A stretch of 11,729 nucleotides of DNA from Thermoanaerobaculaceae bacterium (GCA_022865555.1 JALHTD010000038.1:1-11729); one strand, 5' to 3'. Shown: positions 5,288-11,729, numbered from the stretch's first letter. The notes: generated by a model from the sequence alone, not told the origin. Numbers and translations: made by a program.

Positions 5288-6342
5288 TACCCCTCCCCAC
5301 CCCGGTCGCACTCGACCACGACCGCGGTCCAGTCATCATCGAGGGCAGGGCCCGTTGCGCGCTGTGCCTCGTCGAGCACCTCGTCGAGCCACGGCTCCGC
5401 GGGGAGCGGGCGCGCGGGGTGCACGACCGAACGCACGAGAATCCCGGCCAAACCGTCGTATCCGAGGGGCTCGCCCGACGGCCGCAGCGCCTCCGGGATG
5501 CCATCCGAGAAGAGGAGCAGTCGCGAGTCTCGGTCCAGTTGGTGAGTGACGGACTCGTGGCGGAGCTCCGTGCGGATCCCGAGCGGGAGTCGCGGACCGG
5601 GGACCTCGAGCGCAGTCACGGGGCCGCGGCGCCGGACGACGAACGGGTCGGGCATCCCGGCGTTGGCAAGCTCCACGGTCCCGGTTGCGGGCTCCACGCG
5701 GGCGTAAGCAAGCGCCACGAACTGCGCCCTCCCGAGCTCCGCGCACAGGCGGCGGTTCAGCTCGCAGAGGGTGTCCGCCACCCCCCGCTCGGCGGCGATG
5801 AACGGGGTCATCGCCTTCACCGAGGCCATGACCAGGCTCGCGCCGAACCCCTTGCCGGCGACATCGGCCACGACGACACCGATGCTGCCATCGGCGTGGC
5901 GCAGCACGTCGTAGAAGTCCCCGCCCACGAAGCGCGCAGGGAAGCTGCGCGAGACGACCGTGAACCCCTCCCCTTCCACACGCGGCGGGGGTAGCAGGCG
6001 GCGCTGGATGTCGCGCGCCAGCTCCAGCTCGCGCAACGAGAGCTCCTGCTCGCGGAGGTTGTCGAGGAGACGGCGCTCGGCAAGCGCACGGCGCTGCTCG
6101 AAGGTCATCACGGCGACGCGGAACTCCGAGCCCGCCTCGCGCTCCAGCAGCCCCTCGTTCTCAAGCTCCTCGAGGGCCCGGCGGACATCCTGAACACCGA
6201 CGCGGTGCTCGCGCGCGACCCGGTGCGTCTCAGGGAGCGGGCAGCCTTCCTGGAGATCCCCGGTCAGGATCTTCCCGCGGAGTTGCCGCGCGATCTGGCT
6301 CCGCATCGGCTCCGGCGAGTTCTCGGTCAAGTGGAGCAGCAT
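5287..6342 (-). CDS. GntR winged-helix / SpoIIE-type PP2C phosphatase fusion
   Basis: A 351-aa protein in two parts. Residues ~1-78 are a YtrA-like GntR winged helix (PMRSQIARQLRGKIL; LPETHRVAREHRVGVQDV; LENEGLL). A charged helical linker ending ELELARDIQRRLLPPP (~106-120) leads into a complete SpoIIE/RsbU-type PP2C domain: VGGDFYDV (D142, D145), VVADVAGKGFGASL (D160), ELANAG, LFSDGIPEA (D280) and DDDWTAVVV (D335-D337). The metal-binding aspartates are present, so Mn/Mg-dependent Ser/Thr phosphatase activity is expected. RsbU and SpoIIE proteins usually dephosphorylate STAS anti-anti-sigma factors; no STAS or anti-sigma gene is in the window. I prefer the ATG at 6342 (AGAGG about 9 nt upstream); the GTG at 6348 is too close to that site. 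It is the first gene of the operon with the GntR paralogue. Joining a DNA-binding domain directly to this phosphatase is unusual. Confidence 0.88.
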   Translation of the reverse strand: MLLHLTENSPEPMRSQIARQLRGKILTGDLQEGCPLPETHRVAREHRVGVQDVRRALEELENEGLLEREAGSEFRVAVMTFEQRRALAERRLLDNLREQELSLRELELARDIQRRLLPPPRVEGEGFTVVSRSFPARFVGGDFYDVLRHADGSIGVVVADVAGKGFGASLVMASVKAMTPFIAAERGVADTLCELNRRLCAELGRAQFVALAYARVEPATGTVELANAGMPDPFVVRRRGPVTALEVPGPRLPLGIRTELRHESVTHQLDRDSRLLLFSDGIPEALRPSGEPLGYDGLAGILVRSVVHPARPLPAEPWLDEVLDEAQRATGPALDDDWTAVVVECDRGGEG

Positions 6343-6359
6343 GGGCACCGTCCTCTCTG

Positions 6360-6378
6360 TGTATATACACTATATACA
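6360..6378. promoter_or_regulatory. Probable GntR operator (perfect inverted repeat)
   Basis: TGTATATACACTATATACA is an exact inverted repeat with 8-bp arms around CAC. A second perfect 12-bp palindrome, GTGTATATACAC (6359-6370), overlaps it. It is strikingly AT-rich for this genome, ends 18 bp before the preferred ATG and covers the -10 element. Its form fits binding by a homodimeric GntR/YtrA-type winged helix, two of which are encoded immediately downstream. Binding is inferred. Confidence 0.7.
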
Positions 6379-6395
6379 GTCGGAGGTTTTGTCAA
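6369..6395 (-). promoter_or_regulatory. Sigma-70-type promoter of the GntR-phosphatase operon
   Basis: Read on the minus strand, a perfect TTGACA (-35, 6395-6390) is followed after 15 bp by TATAGT (-10, 6374-6369). The -10 lies inside the inverted repeat at 6360-6378, so bound regulator would exclude RNA polymerase. Expected leader length is about 20 nt. Confidence 0.6.
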
Positions 6396-6675
6396 GCCCC
6401 CCGACAAATGCATCCATTCGGGGGCGACTTTCCAACGTATCTCCTTCCACAAAGAACACTTAGCGTTGAAGACGCGCTCCGCGCGCCTGCAGGCACCGTG
6501 CCCGCCCCCTATGCCAGGGAGGAAAGCTCGTGCGCGACTGAGGGCGGCTGCGCCACGTCAAAGACGACGCGGGCCGGGCGCCCTCGTCCGGCCTACTGTG
6601 AACGGGGGGGTAGAAGAAAGAGGGGTGGCGGCCAAGCTTCTTCTTGCGGGGCGCCCAGCCCGTTCATCCCCTGGC

Positions 6676-6704
6676 TTGACAGCGTCATGTCGCGGCCCTA
6701 GGTT
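6676..6704 (+). promoter_or_regulatory. Sigma-70-type promoter of the SDR gene
   Basis: TTGACA (6676-6681), a 17-bp spacer and TAGGTT (6699-6704) precede the ATG at 6727. GGAGG at 6717-6721, 5 nt before the ATG, is the ribosome binding site. Confidence 0.55.
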
Positions 6705-6726
6705 CCGGGCCAACCCGGAGGTCGTC

Positions 6727-7695
6727 ATGTCCACGAACCAGGAGCTCCACGTCGTGGTCGGCGCCGGCCAGGTCGGGCCTTTCCTGGCCCGGCGGCTCCT
6801 CGCCGGCGGCAAGAGGGTCCGGCTCGTGCGCCGGTCGACCGCAGCCGTGAATCTCGAGGGCGTGCAGCTGCACCGCGCCGACGCCGGCGACGCGGCCGCT
6901 GTTGCCGAGGCGGTGCGTGACGCGATGGCGGTCTACCACTGCATGAACCCGGCCTACTCCGCGGCGGTCTGGGCCGCAGACCTGCCGCGCATTCAGGCGA
7001 ACCTGGTCGCCGCCTGCGGCAGGGCGGGCGCGCGCCTCATCGTGCTCGACAACCTCTACGCGCTGGGCAAACCTGCCGGCAGGCAGCTCAGCGAGGCGAC
7101 GCCGCTCGCTCCATGCTCGAGGAATGGCGAGGCCCGTGCGAGGGTCCACCGGGATCTCGAGGACGCCGTCCGGCGCGGCGACGTCCGCGCGGTGACAGGT
7201 CGCGCAAGCGACTTCTACGGCCCGGGCGGCGTCTGGACCCAGTTTGCCGATCGATTTTTCCGGCCGGCATTCGCCGGGAAGCGGGTCGTCATGCTGCCGA
7301 ATCTCGACCAGCCCCACACGTACCACTACATCCCCGATGTCGCCGCCGGCCTCGCCGCGCTCGGTCAGGACCCCGGCGCCGAGGGGACGTTCATGCTCCC
7401 CTGCCGGCCGGCGGTGACCACGAGGGAACTCGTCGCCCGCATCGCCGCCGCGCTCGGCCGGCCGATCGCCGCCTCGCAGATGCCGCCGCTGCTCGTCGCG
7501 CTCCTCGCCCTCGGCATGCCCATCCTGCGTGAGATGAAGGAGATGGCCTACCAGTGGGAGGAGCCGTTCGTCGTCGACGACGCGAAGTTCCGCGCCCGGT
7601 ACGGGGACCCCTCCACGCCCGAGGAGGCCGCAGCGAAGGCGACCGTCGAGTGGGCAGCGGCGACCTACGGCGCCGGCAAGGCGGGCCTGTCCTGA
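6727..7695 (+). CDS. NAD(P)-dependent extended-SDR epimerase/dehydratase-like protein
   Basis: A 322-aa Rossmann-fold protein. The nucleotide-binding motif VVVGAGQVG (G12, G14, G17) is at the N-terminus, preceded by only eight residues. DNLYALGK places Tyr111 and Lys115 in a YxxxK arrangement, and GRASDFYGPGG (~158-168) matches the extended-SDR segment after the active site. HTYHYIPDVAAGL is the usual late motif of NAD-dependent epimerase/dehydratase relatives. The subgroup is known mostly from uncharacterised oxidoreductases, so no substrate is proposed. The ATG at 6727 is supported by GGAGG and an upstream promoter; longer in-frame extension is not protein-like. It stands alone: divergent from the phosphatase operon, and convergent with the molybdenum hydroxylase operon. 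Length is typical of the family. Confidence 0.85.
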   Translation: MSTNQELHVVVGAGQVGPFLARRLLAGGKRVRLVRRSTAAVNLEGVQLHRADAGDAAAVAEAVRDAMAVYHCMNPAYSAAVWAADLPRIQANLVAACGRAGARLIVLDNLYALGKPAGRQLSEATPLAPCSRNGEARARVHRDLEDAVRRGDVRAVTGRASDFYGPGGVWTQFADRFFRPAFAGKRVVMLPNLDQPHTYHYIPDVAAGLAALGQDPGAEGTFMLPCRPAVTTRELVARIAAALGRPIAASQMPPLLVALLALGMPILREMKEMAYQWEEPFVVDDAKFRARYGDPSTPEEAAAKATVEWAAATYGAGKAGLS

Positions 7696-7707
7696 CGTCG
7701 GTCTGAG

Positions 7708-7732
7708 CAGGCGTGGCGCGCGTGCTCCACAA
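7708..7732. repeat. Decayed copy of the stem-loop repeat
   Basis: CAGGCGTGG followed by CGCGCGTGCTCCACA matches the beginning (AGGCGTGG) and the right arm plus tail (GCGCGTGCCCCACA) of the element at 4513-4551. The left arm and GGA loop are missing. It again lies in a convergent intergenic gap, here 60 bp. Confidence 0.45.
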
Positions 7733-7755
7733 TCACGCTGCAGGCACGAAATCCC

Positions 7756-9876
7756 CTACGCCCTGAGCGCGGCTTTGATGCGCGCCGGCGTCATCGGGAG
7801 CTGCGCGAACCTCACGCCGACCGCGTCGAAGATTGCGTTGGCGATCACCGCACCCATGCCGACGATCGGCGGCTCGCCGCACCCAGACGCCGGCACGCCG
7901 GGGTTCTCGATCAGCACCGTCTCGATCTTCGGAAGCCAGGAGAAGCGGGGTATCTCGTAGGTGTCGAAGTTCCGGTTGAGCACCTCGCCGCCCGAGAAGC
8001 GCACCTCCTCGGTGAGCGCGTAGCCCAGGCCCATCGTGATGCCGCCCTCGATCTGCTGCCGCGATCCCTCCGGGTTGACAATGACACCCTCGTCCTGCGC
8101 CAGCACGACACGCTTGACCTGCACGCGCCCGGTGGCCCTGTCCACCGCGACCTCGGCGCACGTCGCCACGTACGTGCCGAGGTAGATGGCGCACGCCACG
8201 CCCACCCCGCGCCCGCTCGGCGCCCGCTTCGGCGTCCACCCGAACCTGTCCGTGGCGGCCTTGAGCACCCTGAGCATGCGCTGGTCGGAGAGGTTGCTGA
8301 CGCGGAACTCGACCGGGTCCACCCCGGCCTCCGCCGCCATGACGTCGATGTGCGACTCGCGCGCGAAGGTGTTCGTGTTTACCGAGGGCGCCCGCCAGGG
8401 GCCGACGCCGAACGGGTGGAGCCCCGGCGGTTGCTGCCCCTGCCAGCCACCCGATGAGACGGTGCGCTGGTTCGGGACGTCGTAGAACTGCTTCGCCTCG
8501 CGGTCCCCCGCGCAGTAGACCTTGTAGTCCCAGAGGCAGATCTTGCCGGCGCTCGTCAACCCCGACTGGATCTTCACGACCGCCGCGGGGCGGAACGTGT
8601 CGTAGAAGAACTCCTCCTTGCGGTCCCAGACCACCTGCACCGGCTTGCCGACGATCTTCGCCAGGCGCGCCGCCTCGACCGCCTGCCTGGCCCCTGTCTT
8701 CCCTCCGAAACCGGCGCCGACGTAGGGTGTGATGACCCGGACGTTGGCGGGCGCAAAGCCCGCCCCCTCCGCGACCTGCGTCTTGACGATGAACGGCGCC
8801 TGGGTGGAAACCCACACCGTGACCTTGCCGTCCTCGATCTTGGCGACGGCCGAGTGCGTCTCCACGGTCGCGTGCGAGACGTAGCTGTTCAGGTATGTCC
8901 CGTCGAACACCGACGCGGCGAGCTTGACGCCCTCCTGGAGGTTGCCGCTCTCCGCGATCACCCGGCTTTCCGGAGCGGCCTTGATGAGGTGGTCGAAGAT
9001 CGTCGTGTCGTTCACGGCCGCCACAGGCACGTCGAACTGCGCCTTCACGAGCGCCAGCGCCTGGTCGGCCACGTCCGGACGCTCGTGGAGCACGGCGACC
9101 AGGTCGCCGTCCCGGACCACCCTGGCGCCCGCGATCTTCTCGGCACCGCTGGTGTCAACGTCCCTGAGCTTCGCCCCGTGCGCGGGGGGCCGCACGATCC
9201 GCGCGTGCAGCGTGCCCGGGAACCCCATGTCGGCGGCGTACCTGGCCTTGCCGGTCACCTTCTCGAGGGCGTCCTTGCGCGCGACGCTCTTGCCGACCAC
9301 GGTGTAGTCCGAGACCGCCTTGACGGGGACCTTCTCGAGGTGCCGCTCGATGCGCTTGCCCTGCACGAGCTGCGCGTAGGTGACGCTTGCCCCCCGGTTC
9401 CGCGAGTCGGTGACGATGCCGTCCTTCACCGAAAGGCGATCGACTGGCACCTGGAGCTTCTCGGAGGCCAACTGCAGGAGCACGGCCCTCGCCTCGGCCA
9501 CCGCGGCACGCAGCACGGGGCCGAACTGCCGAACGGTGAGGGAGCCGAAGGTGCCCATGTCCCACGGGCAGAGCTCGGTGTCCCCCATGACCATGTCCAC
9601 TGTGTCGTAGGCGACGTCGAGTTCCTCGGCGCACAGCTGCGCGAGCGCCGTCTTCGACCCCTGGCCGAGCTCGACCTTGCCGACGAAGCACGTCGTCCGG
9701 CCGTCCGCGCCGATCCGGAGGTAGGCGTTGAAGTCGGTCGGGTAGCTCGGGCGAGGCGGGATCCGCTCCGGCTCCTGGAAGGAGAGCAACGGGTCCGCGC
9801 GGAACAGCACGACGAGTCCCGAGCCCGCCAGCGAGACGATGAAGTTGCGACGGCTGAGGTGGAACACGCCGTTCAT
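7756..9876 (-). CDS. Tat-exported molybdopterin-binding subunit of an IorB/NicB-type molybdenum hydroxylase
   Basis: A 706-aa large subunit of the xanthine dehydrogenase/aldehyde oxidase superfamily. Such enzymes hydroxylate N-heterocycles or aldehydes with water at a Mo centre. The N-terminus LSRRNFIVSLAGSG is a textbook twin-arginine signal, implying export already folded with cofactor. Next comes the rearranged N-terminal segment typical of IorB/NicB relatives (KVELGQGSKTALAQL, GDTELCP). Mo-cofactor motifs follow: VGAGFGGK (386-393), GPWRAP (492-497) and GCGEPP with the presumed catalytic Glu at 668. The C-terminal cytochrome c domains of NicB are absent. The ATG at 9876 overlaps the stop of the iron-sulfur subunit by 4 bp (ATGA), indicating coupled translation. 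No FAD subunit is present, as in IorAB. Partner electron acceptor and substrate cannot be read; quinoline, nicotinate, purine-like rings or aldehydes are all possible. Confidence 0.9.
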   Translation of the reverse strand: MNGVFHLSRRNFIVSLAGSGLVVLFRADPLLSFQEPERIPPRPSYPTDFNAYLRIGADGRTTCFVGKVELGQGSKTALAQLCAEELDVAYDTVDMVMGDTELCPWDMGTFGSLTVRQFGPVLRAAVAEARAVLLQLASEKLQVPVDRLSVKDGIVTDSRNRGASVTYAQLVQGKRIERHLEKVPVKAVSDYTVVGKSVARKDALEKVTGKARYAADMGFPGTLHARIVRPPAHGAKLRDVDTSGAEKIAGARVVRDGDLVAVLHERPDVADQALALVKAQFDVPVAAVNDTTIFDHLIKAAPESRVIAESGNLQEGVKLAASVFDGTYLNSYVSHATVETHSAVAKIEDGKVTVWVSTQAPFIVKTQVAEGAGFAPANVRVITPYVGAGFGGKTGARQAVEAARLAKIVGKPVQVVWDRKEEFFYDTFRPAAVVKIQSGLTSAGKICLWDYKVYCAGDREAKQFYDVPNQRTVSSGGWQGQQPPGLHPFGVGPWRAPSVNTNTFARESHIDVMAAEAGVDPVEFRVSNLSDQRMLRVLKAATDRFGWTPKRAPSGRGVGVACAIYLGTYVATCAEVAVDRATGRVQVKRVVLAQDEGVIVNPEGSRQQIEGGITMGLGYALTEEVRFSGGEVLNRNFDTYEIPRFSWLPKIETVLIENPGVPASGCGEPPIVGMGAVIANAIFDAVGVRFAQLPMTPARIKAALRA

Positions 9877-10352
9877 CGCGCACCTCCCGCTGTGGCCGCC
9901 GCGGCGGTCTCGATTGCCTCGAGGATGCGAGTGTGGGAGCCGCATCGGCAGAGGTTGTCGTCCATCGCCTGGACGATCTCGGCGCGCGTCGGCCGCGGCT
10001 TCCTGAGCAGCAGCGCGTAGGCGTTCATGACCATCCCCGCCGTGCAGTAGCCGCACTGGAACGCGTTGACCTTGAGAAACGCCTGCTGCAGCGCGTGGAG
10101 CTGGCCGTTGCGGCTCAGGCCCTCGATGGTAAGCACCTGCTTCCCGGCGACGTCCTTGACCGGCGTCGAGCAGGAGCGCACGGCCTCCTTGTCCACGATC
10201 ACCGTGCAGGCGCCGCAGAGGCCCTCGCCGCACCCGTACTTGGTGCCTGTCAGCCCCAGGTCGTAGCGCAGCACCCAGAGCAGCATGCGCTCGTCGTCCA
10301 CCGTCACCTGCGTGGGCTTGCCGTTCAGTGTGAAGGAAACGGCTCGCGTCAT
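9873..10352 (-). CDS. [2Fe-2S] small subunit of the molybdenum hydroxylase (IorA/NicA type)
   Basis: A 159-aa electron-transfer subunit that passes electrons from the Mo site through two iron-sulfur clusters. The plant-type ferredoxin domain carries C41, C46, C49 and C61 (YGCGEGLCGACTV, then SC). The helical domain carries C100 and C103 (FQCGYCTAGM) and C135 and C137 (NLCRCG). All eight ligands are present. A longer frame begins at 10397, but the ATG at 10352 has GGGAGG 7 nt upstream and gives the usual length, so it is preferred. No signal peptide is seen, so it is presumably carried across the membrane with the Tat-tagged large subunit. It is the first gene of the two-gene operon. Confidence 0.92.
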   Translation of the reverse strand: MTRAVSFTLNGKPTQVTVDDERMLLWVLRYDLGLTGTKYGCGEGLCGACTVIVDKEAVRSCSTPVKDVAGKQVLTIEGLSRNGQLHALQQAFLKVNAFQCGYCTAGMVMNAYALLLRKPRPTRAEIVQAMDDNLCRCGSHTRILEAIETAAAATAGGAR

Positions 10353-10388
10353 GGCCGGGCCTCCCTCAACGGTCTCATCGCTCGTCAC

Positions 10389-10406
10389 GCGGGCCACCAG
10401 GCCCGC
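10389..10406. other. Leader hairpin upstream of the iron-sulfur subunit
   Basis: GCGGGCC (10389-10395) pairs perfectly with GGCCCGC (10400-10406) around an ACCA loop. On the minus strand it falls between the predicted transcription start and the ribosome binding site. It may stabilise the messenger; no regulatory class is recognised. Confidence 0.4.
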
Positions 10407-10429
10407 ATGCGCTAAGGACTTACAGCAGC

Positions 10430-10458
10430 GTGATACGCCCGGCGGGCAGCATTGTCAA
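10430..10458 (-). promoter_or_regulatory. Sigma-70-type promoter of the molybdenum hydroxylase operon
   Basis: On the minus strand TTGACA (10458-10453), a 17-bp spacer and TATCAC (10435-10430) lie about 80 bp upstream of the ATG at 10352. The -35 is a perfect consensus; the -10 keeps its first three bases. Confidence 0.5.
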
Positions 10459-10570
10459 CGAACGCGCCATATTCGATACGTTGTCTCACTTACGAACAGA
10501 CGCTCGAGAATGGGCTTGGGCACGCCGCGCCTCTACCCCTACTGCTGCCTCCTTTCCGCACGCACGCCCG

Positions 10571-10637
10571 GCCACCGTGAGGGGTGCGTAACCTCGGTGG
10601 CTTGCCAGGCAAAAAGCCGTGTGACGGGGGGACGCAC
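10571..10637 (+). other. Possible structured leader of the Msr gene
   Basis: Several complementary segments precede the ATG at 10638: GCCACCG (10571-10577) with CGGTGGC (10595-10601), GGCTT (10599-10603) with AAGCC (10614-10618), CCGT (10617-10620) with ACGG (10624-10627), and GTGCGT (10584-10589) with ACGCAC (10632-10637) directly abutting the start codon. Some are mutually exclusive, as in a switch. It matches no riboswitch class I can name; at this GC content chance is a real alternative. Confidence 0.25.
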
Positions 10638-11729
10638 ATGCCACACGAATCACGGTTCTCAGGATTCCGGAATGAAGGATGGCGCAGTGGGATTCTCAAG
10701 AGCGTGAGTGGCTCCAGGACCCTTCCGCTGGCCGTGTCGTTCGCCATCGTCATGGCGGGCATCTTCCTGGCCAAATCGCTGGTCAACCGCATCACCGGGG
10801 CGGCCGAGGCTTCGGCGCCGGCGTCCCACTCCACCCAACCATCCAATAGGAGCGACTCCATGACCCCGAGATACTCCAAATCCGACTACGACATCACGCC
10901 TCTCTCGCGCGACCAGGTGGCCACACTGGCCGCCAAGCTCGACCCCGAGGCGTACCGCGTCACGCAGAAAGCCGGCACCGAACCCGCGTTCTGCGGCAAC
11001 CTCGTCGACAACCACAAGGACGGCGTGTACGACTGCGTGGTCTGCGGGCTGCCGCTCTTCTCGAGCCAGAACAAGTTCAACTCGGGAACCGGTTGGCCGA
11101 GCTTCTACCAGCCGTTCGACCCGGAGCACATCGTCAGAAAGGCGGACACGTCGCTGTTCATGGCCCGCACCGAGGAGCTGTGCGCGCGCTGCGGTTCCCA
11201 CCTCGGGCACGTGTTCGAGGACGGCCCGCCGCCCACCGGGGAGCGCCACTGCCTCAACTCGGCTGCGCTGAAGTTCTACGAGAAGGGCGCGCCGCTGCCG
11301 CCGGAGAGCCAGCCCGCCAAGCTCGAAACCCAGTCCGCCACGACCGAAGGCCGGTCCGCTACAACCGAGGTGGCGTATTTCGCGGGTGGCTGCTTCTGGG
11401 GCGTTCAGCACTACTTCAAGCAGGGGCCCGGGGTAATCGACGCGGCCAGCGGCTACATGCAGGGGCACGTGGACCATCCTACCTACAGGCAGGTCTGCAC
11501 CGACACCACCGGCCATGCCGAGACGGTCAAGGTCGTCTTCGATCCCCAGCGCATCGCGTACCGGCGCCTGTTGGAAGCGTTCTTCGTCATGCACGATCCG
11601 ACGCAGGTCAACCGGCAGGGGCCGGACCACGGCGAGCAGTACCGCTCTGGGATCTGGTACGTGAACGACGAGCAGAAGCGCGAGGCCGAGGCCTACATCA
11701 AAGAGCTCCAGGCCGCCGATCGCTACGAC
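10638..11729 (+). CDS. msrBA: MsrB-MsrA methionine sulfoxide reductase fusion with N-terminal membrane anchor, 3' truncated
   Basis: The frame is open from the ATG at 10638 to the window end (364 codons). Residues ~1-28 are basic and polar, ~30-45 form one hydrophobic helix (LPLAVSFAIVMAGIFLA) and a Ser/Thr/Pro-rich linker follows. MsrB starts near residue 75: GTEPAF, zinc pairs CVVC and CARC, GTGWPSF, HLGHVF and RHCLNSAAL with catalytic Cys205. A linker with two SATTE copies leads to MsrA: GGCFWG with catalytic Cys252, GHVDHPTYRQVC and DHGEQYRSGI. MsrB reduces the R and MsrA the S epimer of methionine sulfoxide. A second start at 10860 (MTPRYSKSDYD) has AGGAG 7 nt upstream, better than the GGGGGG before 10638. 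It would give a soluble protein, so both forms may exist. The MsrA C-terminus is cut by the window edge. Confidence 0.88.
   Translation, partial: MPHESRFSGFRNEGWRSGILKSVSGSRTLPLAVSFAIVMAGIFLAKSLVNRITGAAEASAPASHSTQPSNRSDSMTPRYSKSDYDITPLSRDQVATLAAKLDPEAYRVTQKAGTEPAFCGNLVDNHKDGVYDCVVCGLPLFSSQNKFNSGTGWPSFYQPFDPEHIVRKADTSLFMARTEELCARCGSHLGHVFEDGPPPTGERHCLNSAALKFYEKGAPLPPESQPAKLETQSATTEGRSATTEVAYFAGGCFWGVQHYFKQGPGVIDAASGYMQGHVDHPTYRQVCTDTTGHAETVKVVFDPQRIAYRRLLEAFFVMHDPTQVNRQGPDHGEQYRSGIWYVNDEQKREAEAYIKELQAADRYD

Larger units (their letters stand above)
6343..6726. other. 384-bp divergent intergenic region
   Basis: The region separates the phosphatase fusion (-) from the SDR gene (+). It holds the minus-strand promoter and operator at 6359-6395, a short CGCGC-TCC-GCGCG hairpin at 6473-6485 followed by the palindrome GCCTGCAGGC (6485-6494), and the plus-strand promoter at 6676-6704. 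Bases about 6500-6670 contain nothing I recognise. The open frame running through it in the SDR frame has no protein-like composition before the ATG at 6727. Confidence 0.65.

Noticed and set aside
6205..6726. Upstream extension of the SDR frame
   Set aside because: It overlaps the GntR-phosphatase start on the other strand and lacks protein character. A promoter and GGAGG place the start at 6727.
8854..10020. Plus-strand 388-codon frame
   Set aside because: It is antisense to the molybdenum hydroxylase subunits; shadow composition.
10581..10637. Resemblance to a GEMM (cyclic dinucleotide) riboswitch because of GGGACGCA
   Set aside because: The GCAAACC segment and the order of conserved blocks do not fit; only isolated words match.
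10659..11630. Minus-strand 323-codon frame
   Set aside because: It is antisense to the MsrB-MsrA fusion, whose catalytic and zinc motifs are all present. No recognisable domain.

Overview
The window is G+C-rich (roughly two thirds by eye) bacterial chromosomal DNA with dense coding on both strands, short intergenic gaps and conventional Shine-Dalgarno sites. The exported enzymes with twin-arginine signals, a YtrA-type GntR regulator and a SpoIIE-type phosphatase suggest an environmental Gram-negative-type bacterium of a high-GC lineage such as Acidobacteriota, Gemmatimonadota or a related candidate phylum. No marker gene (rRNA, tRNA, ribosomal protein) is present, so the taxonomy is only a guess.

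Layout from left to right: (1) the 3' part of an arylamine N-acetyltransferase-like gene (+), convergent with an exported isochorismatase-fold hydrolase (-). (2) A 388-bp non-coding stretch packed with hairpin repeats. (3) A minus-strand pair: a 58-codon small ORF and a nucleoside phosphorylase of the MTA phosphorylase family that carries a 6-oxopurine-type residue. This pair is divergent from an exported UshA-type 5'-nucleotidase (+); together they could salvage extracellular nucleotides to free bases. (4) A minus-strand signalling operon: a GntR winged helix fused to a SpoIIE/PP2C phosphatase, then a paralogous stand-alone YtrA-type GntR regulator, then what looks like the deletion remnant of an ABC transporter. 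A perfect inverted repeat covers the -10 region of its promoter, so autoregulation is likely. (5) A divergent NAD(P)-dependent extended-SDR protein (+). (6) A minus-strand two-gene operon for a Tat-exported molybdenum hydroxylase of the IorAB/NicAB type. (7) A 3'-truncated MsrB-MsrA methionine sulfoxide reductase fusion (+) with an in-frame N-terminal membrane anchor and a second, well-placed internal start.

A dispersed intergenic element runs through the window. It consists of GC-rich stem-loops with a TCC/GGA triloop followed by a CCCAC tail, seen at about 1556, 4527 and 7708, with a possible inverted core at 6473. The most unusual locus is 4601-6395: a DNA-binding domain fused to a phosphatase, next to its own paralogue, with a visible operator and a gutted transporter downstream. 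No CRISPR array, transposase, integrase, tRNA or rRNA was seen.
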